Below are positions 60,509-64,000 of a DNA stretch of 64,000 bases, piece by piece. Location of the stretch: positions 3,162,001-3,226,000 of the forward strand of contig CBDDLL010000001.1 in assembly GCA_965230625.1 (NCBI GenBank), given 5' to 3'. Position 1 is the first letter of the stretch, and every line of letters begins with the position of its first letter. The position numbers were made by a program, and so were the translations under genes. Origin of the DNA: Saccharicrinis sp965230625 (GTDB lineage Bacteria > Bacteroidota > Bacteroidia > Bacteroidales > Marinilabiliaceae). The notes below the pieces were generated by a model, which saw nothing but the letters and a program-made list of their open reading frames with translations, ran no database searches and was not told the DNA's origin.

Positions 60509-62761
60509 ATGTTTGGTAAAAAAAAATTTTGTTTGCTTATTGGATTACTAGCAATAGTAAATCATTTACAAGCATATTCTATTAATAATAGAAAAGATGT
60601 TTTCTTAAAAAAAATCGATTATTATTTATTTCAGGATGTAGATAGCACTGAGTTTTATTTAAAGAAGGCATCTACCCAAATAAAAAGTACAGATAGTATT
60701 TTATATGCTAAGTATTTGATGTTTTTGGGAATTCATGTTTCCTTAAAAGGAGAGAATGAAGAAGCAGTTAAAAATTTTAAGAAAGCACACGCTATATTTT
60801 CCGACCTCAAAAATTTAAAAGGAGTTGCCGAATCATTAATAAATATAGGGGAAGTATTATATAATTGGGCCAGATATAAAGAATCGCTTCAATACTTTGA
60901 TGATGCTATTGCAATTGCAGAAAAAGAAGGTTATATGGAGTTGCATGTGAGAGCTTTAAATTATATTGGCAAGTATTATCACTCATTAGGCGATTTTAAT
61001 AGATCATTTGAGTATTATAAACAATCGCTTTCGTTAGCAAAAGAATATTCAGATACAATTGGTATTATATCAATACAAAACAAAATAGGTAAACATTTTG
61101 AAACTCTAGGGAATTACCCAAAAGCATTAGAGTATTATCTGTCTTCGGAGGAGTTGGTTCATCATTCCAAAAATTTAATAGAAACTGCTACTACTTATAA
61201 TAGTTTAGGAAACATATATCATCTTTTTAAAGAGTATGATAAGGCTTTGTTGTTTCATACTAAGGCTTTAAAATCTAGGCAATTGATGAGGTATCAGGAA
61301 GGCGTGGCAAAATCTTTAAATAATTTAGGAGAAGTTTTGATTGATACTAATCAATTGGATAGTGCTTTGAATTGCTTCTCAAAATCGTTTAATATCTGCC
61401 AGGAGATTGGATATACCAAAGGATCTATAAAGAGTATGCATAATCAAGGTGTGGTACTCTATAAAAAGGAGCATAATGAGATAGCTATTAGAAAATTTGA
61501 TGAAGCTTTAGAGCTAGCCAGAAAAGTTGGGTATGATAAAGGGATTTTAGGTGCATATTTATTTTTAGCTAGAATATATAAAAAGCAAAGAAAACTTGAT
61601 GTTGCAGAAAGTATTTCGGAAAAAGGAATAGAATTAGCTATCAATGAGAATGTACGCTCCTCTATTCGGGATTTTTACTTTATCTTATATGAAATATATA
61701 CCTTAAAAAGTAATTATAGATTAGCACTTGATTTTTACAAGAAATGCACTAAGGTGAATAACGAAATAGTGAATATTGAGTCAAACAATAGGATTGCAGA
61801 GCTAAAATCCCAATACGAGATGACTCTAAAACATAGAGAAAATCAGGTGCTTAAAAAAGAAAATGAAATAAATGAATTATTGATTAAACGTAAAAATCAG
61901 TTGATCTTATTTTCTATTATTTTATCAGGTTTAATGATAACCTTAATTATTATTCTTTACCGGAAGTTTTTACAAAAGAAGAATGCTAATATTCAACTTA
62001 CTAAGTTAAATAACTATATAACAATTAAAAATAACGAATTAGATACATTAAATAAAAAGCTTCATAAATCAAAGGATCAACAAATTAAATTATTTAGTAT
62101 TATCTCTCATGAATTAAGAAATCCAATATTCTGGTTTCGCAATTTAATTCAAATGTTAACTATTCGCATTCATTCATTAGATAAAAATATGATTGCAAAA
62201 TCTTTGGATTCTTTAAATGAATCGGCTACAAATACTTTTCATTTAATGGATAATTTGCTACATTGGAGTAGGTCTCAGTTGGGTAATCTTCAATTTAAAC
62301 CAGAGCCAGTAAAACTTGGTAATCTCATTAATGAAAATGTAGAATTAATTAGTCATTATGCAAACCTTAAAAAAGTAACCATCAATAATAGAAGTATTGA
62401 TGACTTAAAAGTGATTGTAGATAGGATTATGATTCAGACAGTTATAAGAAATCTATTATCTAATGCTGTTAAATTTACAAATTCAGGAGGTAATGTAGAG
62501 GTTGGATATTGGCTTGATAATGGTAGAGTTAGTATTTTTATTAAAGATGATGGGGAGGGTATGGATTCTGGTACTGTAAAAAAGATTGTAAACTCTTCAG
62601 GTACAAGTTATATCCCAACAACAGATCATGATACAGGAAGTGGTATTGGATTAGCTCTAAGTAAAGAGTTTATTGAATTGAATGGGGGTACACTTGAAGT
62701 GAAAAGTGAAAAAGATAAGGGATCAATATTGTCATTTGATTTACCTTTATATAATAAATGA
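60509..62761 (+). CDS. TPR-containing sensor histidine kinase
   Basis: Membrane sensor kinase of 750 residues. A signal sequence (about 2-23) and roughly seven tetratricopeptide repeats (about 75-400, e.g. GDFNRSFEYYKQSLSLAKEY) place a protein-interaction sensor in the periplasm. A coiled-coil and one membrane helix (about 460-485) follow. The kinase core has a HisKA H-box FSIISHELRNP (His534), the N-box RNLLSNAVKF, then DDGEGMD and GSGIGLAL. The gene lies 10 bp after its response regulator. HisKA kinases more often pair with OmpR-type regulators; a NarL/LuxR-type partner is less common but known in Bacteroidota. Confidence 0.92.
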   Translation: MFGKKKFCLLIGLLAIVNHLQAYSINNRKDVFLKKIDYYLFQDVDSTEFYLKKASTQIKSTDSILYAKYLMFLGIHVSLKGENEEAVKNFKKAHAIFSDLKNLKGVAESLINIGEVLYNWARYKESLQYFDDAIAIAEKEGYMELHVRALNYIGKYYHSLGDFNRSFEYYKQSLSLAKEYSDTIGIISIQNKIGKHFETLGNYPKALEYYLSSEELVHHSKNLIETATTYNSLGNIYHLFKEYDKALLFHTKALKSRQLMRYQEGVAKSLNNLGEVLIDTNQLDSALNCFSKSFNICQEIGYTKGSIKSMHNQGVVLYKKEHNEIAIRKFDEALELARKVGYDKGILGAYLFLARIYKKQRKLDVAESISEKGIELAINENVRSSIRDFYFILYEIYTLKSNYRLALDFYKKCTKVNNEIVNIESNNRIAELKSQYEMTLKHRENQVLKKENEINELLIKRKNQLILFSIILSGLMITLIIILYRKFLQKKNANIQLTKLNNYITIKNNELDTLNKKLHKSKDQQIKLFSIISHELRNPIFWFRNLIQMLTIRIHSLDKNMIAKSLDSLNESATNTFHLMDNLLHWSRSQLGNLQFKPEPVKLGNLINENVELISHYANLKKVTINNRSIDDLKVIVDRIMIQTVIRNLLSNAVKFTNSGGNVEVGYWLDNGRVSIFIKDDGEGMDSGTVKKIVNSSGTSYIPTTDHDTGSGIGLALSKEFIELNGGTLEVKSEKDKGSILSFDLPLYNK

Positions 62762-62912
62762 TTAATTTTTTTAGTAATTTGTCAATTAATAAAGTCGATT
62801 AATCTCAAATAAATAATTATTAATCAACCAGTGTAAATCAAATAATTAATTTAGATTGTATAAATATTAGTTTTAAATATTTAAATTCATCAGCTTTAAT
62901 TCATTCCAAATT

Positions 62913-64000
62913 TTGAAAATTAGGTTCATATTATCTGTAGTATTGATTCTTTTAGTTATTGCTTGTAAAAAGCAAGAGGAAGGTTATACAATTGGATTTT
63001 CATATTCATATATTGATGATGGATGGGGAAAGGCCTTGCGAAGTGAGGTTTCAAACTCACTTATGTTATATTTTGATGAGAATACGGAGTTAATTATTAA
63101 AGGGGGACCTATTAGTAAAGAACAACAACTAAACGATATTAATGAATTTTATAGTAATGGTATTGATGCTTTAATTGTATTTCCAAGCGACTCTTCATAT
63201 TTAAATAATGCAATAGAAAAAATATACGATAAAGGAATACCTATAGTTGTTATTGATAGAAAAGTGACTTCTTCGAAAATATCAACTTTTGTGGGAAGGG
63301 ATAATATTTTTATAGGTGAAGAAGCTGCTAAATATGCGATTAGGCTTTTAAATGAAGAGGGTTACATATGGGAAATTATAGGTACTGAGAAAACTTCAAC
63401 TACAACTGATCGTTCAATAGGATTCGAAGAATTTTTAAAGGATTATCCAAAAATTAAAATCTCACAGAAATTTGAGGGTGCTTTAGATAGAAAGAAAATA
63501 ATTAACCGAATAGATAGTTTAATTAAGATAGGCCCTTTGCCAGAGTTGATATATTGTCATAACGATTTAATTGCAGGTTGGGTGCATGAAGCATGTCAAA
63601 AGTTTAACGTTGATCCTTTTATTATAGGAGTGGATGCCCTTGATGGGGAAGGAGGGGGCATAAATCTAGTAAATGAAGGTAAAGTTGATGTTACTTTTTA
63701 CAATCATCCTGGTGGAGATATGGCAATGAAAAGTTTAAGAGAGCTATTGGATGGAAAAAGTGTTCCGAAAGAACAAATGTTTAGAACGTTTCCAATTGAT
63801 TCTGATAATGTTGCAGGCGTAAAAAAAGGATTTGATATAAAAAATAAGCAATTTAAGGACATATCCTTTATGCGTAAGAAGCTATTGGATTTGGGAGAGA
63901 AATATAGAGTACAAAGAATCTTACTTTTAGGTGCCATTGCTTTTGTTTTATTAACCCTGATATTTATATTTTTATTATATCTTTTGGTTAATCAAAAAAA
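62913..64000 (+). CDS. Sugar-binding-domain sensor, probably hybrid two-component (truncated by window edge)
   Basis: The frame is open from a TTG at 62913 to the window end (363 codons) and continues outside. It begins LKIRFILSVVLILLVIACKK, a signal with a lipobox-like IAC. About 300 residues of a periplasmic-binding-protein (Peripla_BP_4/RbsB-like) domain follow: IGFSYSYIDDGWGKAL, DALIVFPSD, IPIVVIDRKV, IIGVDALDGEGGG. A strong membrane helix lies at about 334-356. This layout matches hybrid histidine kinases and related sensors of Bacteroidota that read periplasmic sugars. The cytoplasmic half is not visible, so kinase activity is inferred. Start choice is uncertain. Confidence 0.75.
   Translation, partial: MKIRFILSVVLILLVIACKKQEEGYTIGFSYSYIDDGWGKALRSEVSNSLMLYFDENTELIIKGGPISKEQQLNDINEFYSNGIDALIVFPSDSSYLNNAIEKIYDKGIPIVVIDRKVTSSKISTFVGRDNIFIGEEAAKYAIRLLNEEGYIWEIIGTEKTSTTTDRSIGFEEFLKDYPKIKISQKFEGALDRKKIINRIDSLIKIGPLPELIYCHNDLIAGWVHEACQKFNVDPFIIGVDALDGEGGGINLVNEGKVDVTFYNHPGGDMAMKSLRELLDGKSVPKEQMFRTFPIDSDNVAGVKKGFDIKNKQFKDISFMRKKLLDLGEKYRVQRILLLGAIAFVLLTLIFIFLLYLLVNQK

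Noticed and set aside
1..64000. Mobile elements, CRISPR arrays, tRNA and rRNA genes
   Set aside because: No transposase, integrase, regularly spaced repeats, cloverleaf or rRNA segments were recognised on either strand.

Overview
The window is AT-rich (about one third G+C by eye) and reads as chromosome of a Bacteroidota bacterium, probably a marine Marinilabiliales-type organism (inference). The support is an UpxY-type antiterminator in front of a surface-polysaccharide locus, TonB-dependent receptors with carboxypeptidase-regulatory domains, a type IX secretion (T9SS) sorting domain, families such as DUF7935, and several matches to the Bacteroidota promoter TTTG-N19-TAnnTTTG. No rRNA, tRNA, CRISPR array, integrase or insertion sequence was seen.

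Region 1 (1-15.7 kb, all minus strand) is a surface-polysaccharide locus transcribed leftwards from upxY. It holds an ABC-2 exporter pair (Wzm/Wzt type), at least five glycosyltransferases, a DegT-type sugar aminotransferase overlapping a NeuD/PglD-like sugar acyltransferase, a fused glycosyltransferase-acetyltransferase, and an MBOAT acyltransferase with an SGNH-like partner. Genes overlap tightly in the left half. The right half is eroding: an adenylylsulfate kinase gene is broken by several frameshifts, and an FkbM methyltransferase remnant has an in-frame stop and no start. The polymer is probably exported by Wzm/Wzt and decorated with acyl groups.

Region 2 (16-48.8 kb) is mostly housekeeping: class I fumarase, an SDR oxidoreductase, an RNA methyltransferase, SerB, a DUF255 thioredoxin-like protein, a TonB receptor, a MATE pump, a DUF7935-Wzc kinase-MurB operon, an aspartate aminotransferase, a T9SS cargo protein, a HAD phosphatase, a GntR regulator with galT, PurL, an esterase, a PepF-like peptidase and an AI-2E family permease. 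The gntR and galT promoters carry the same 18-bp double-half-site operator at the same place. A minus-strand promoter with consensus -33/-7 boxes and a terminator about 100 nt further on predict a small RNA or attenuated leader near 23.4 kb.

Region 3 (48.8-55.3 kb) holds queC-queE-queF behind a leader whose sequence fits a preQ1-I riboswitch pseudoknot, then panE, DUF429, a small outer-membrane barrel, ThpR and DUF2062.

Region 4 (55.4-64 kb) pairs a beta-propeller phytase with a large TonB-dependent receptor, divergent from a NarL-type response regulator and a TPR histidine kinase. It ends in a sugar-binding sensor cut by the window edge. The arrangement suggests regulated phytate or organic-phosphate scavenging (inference).
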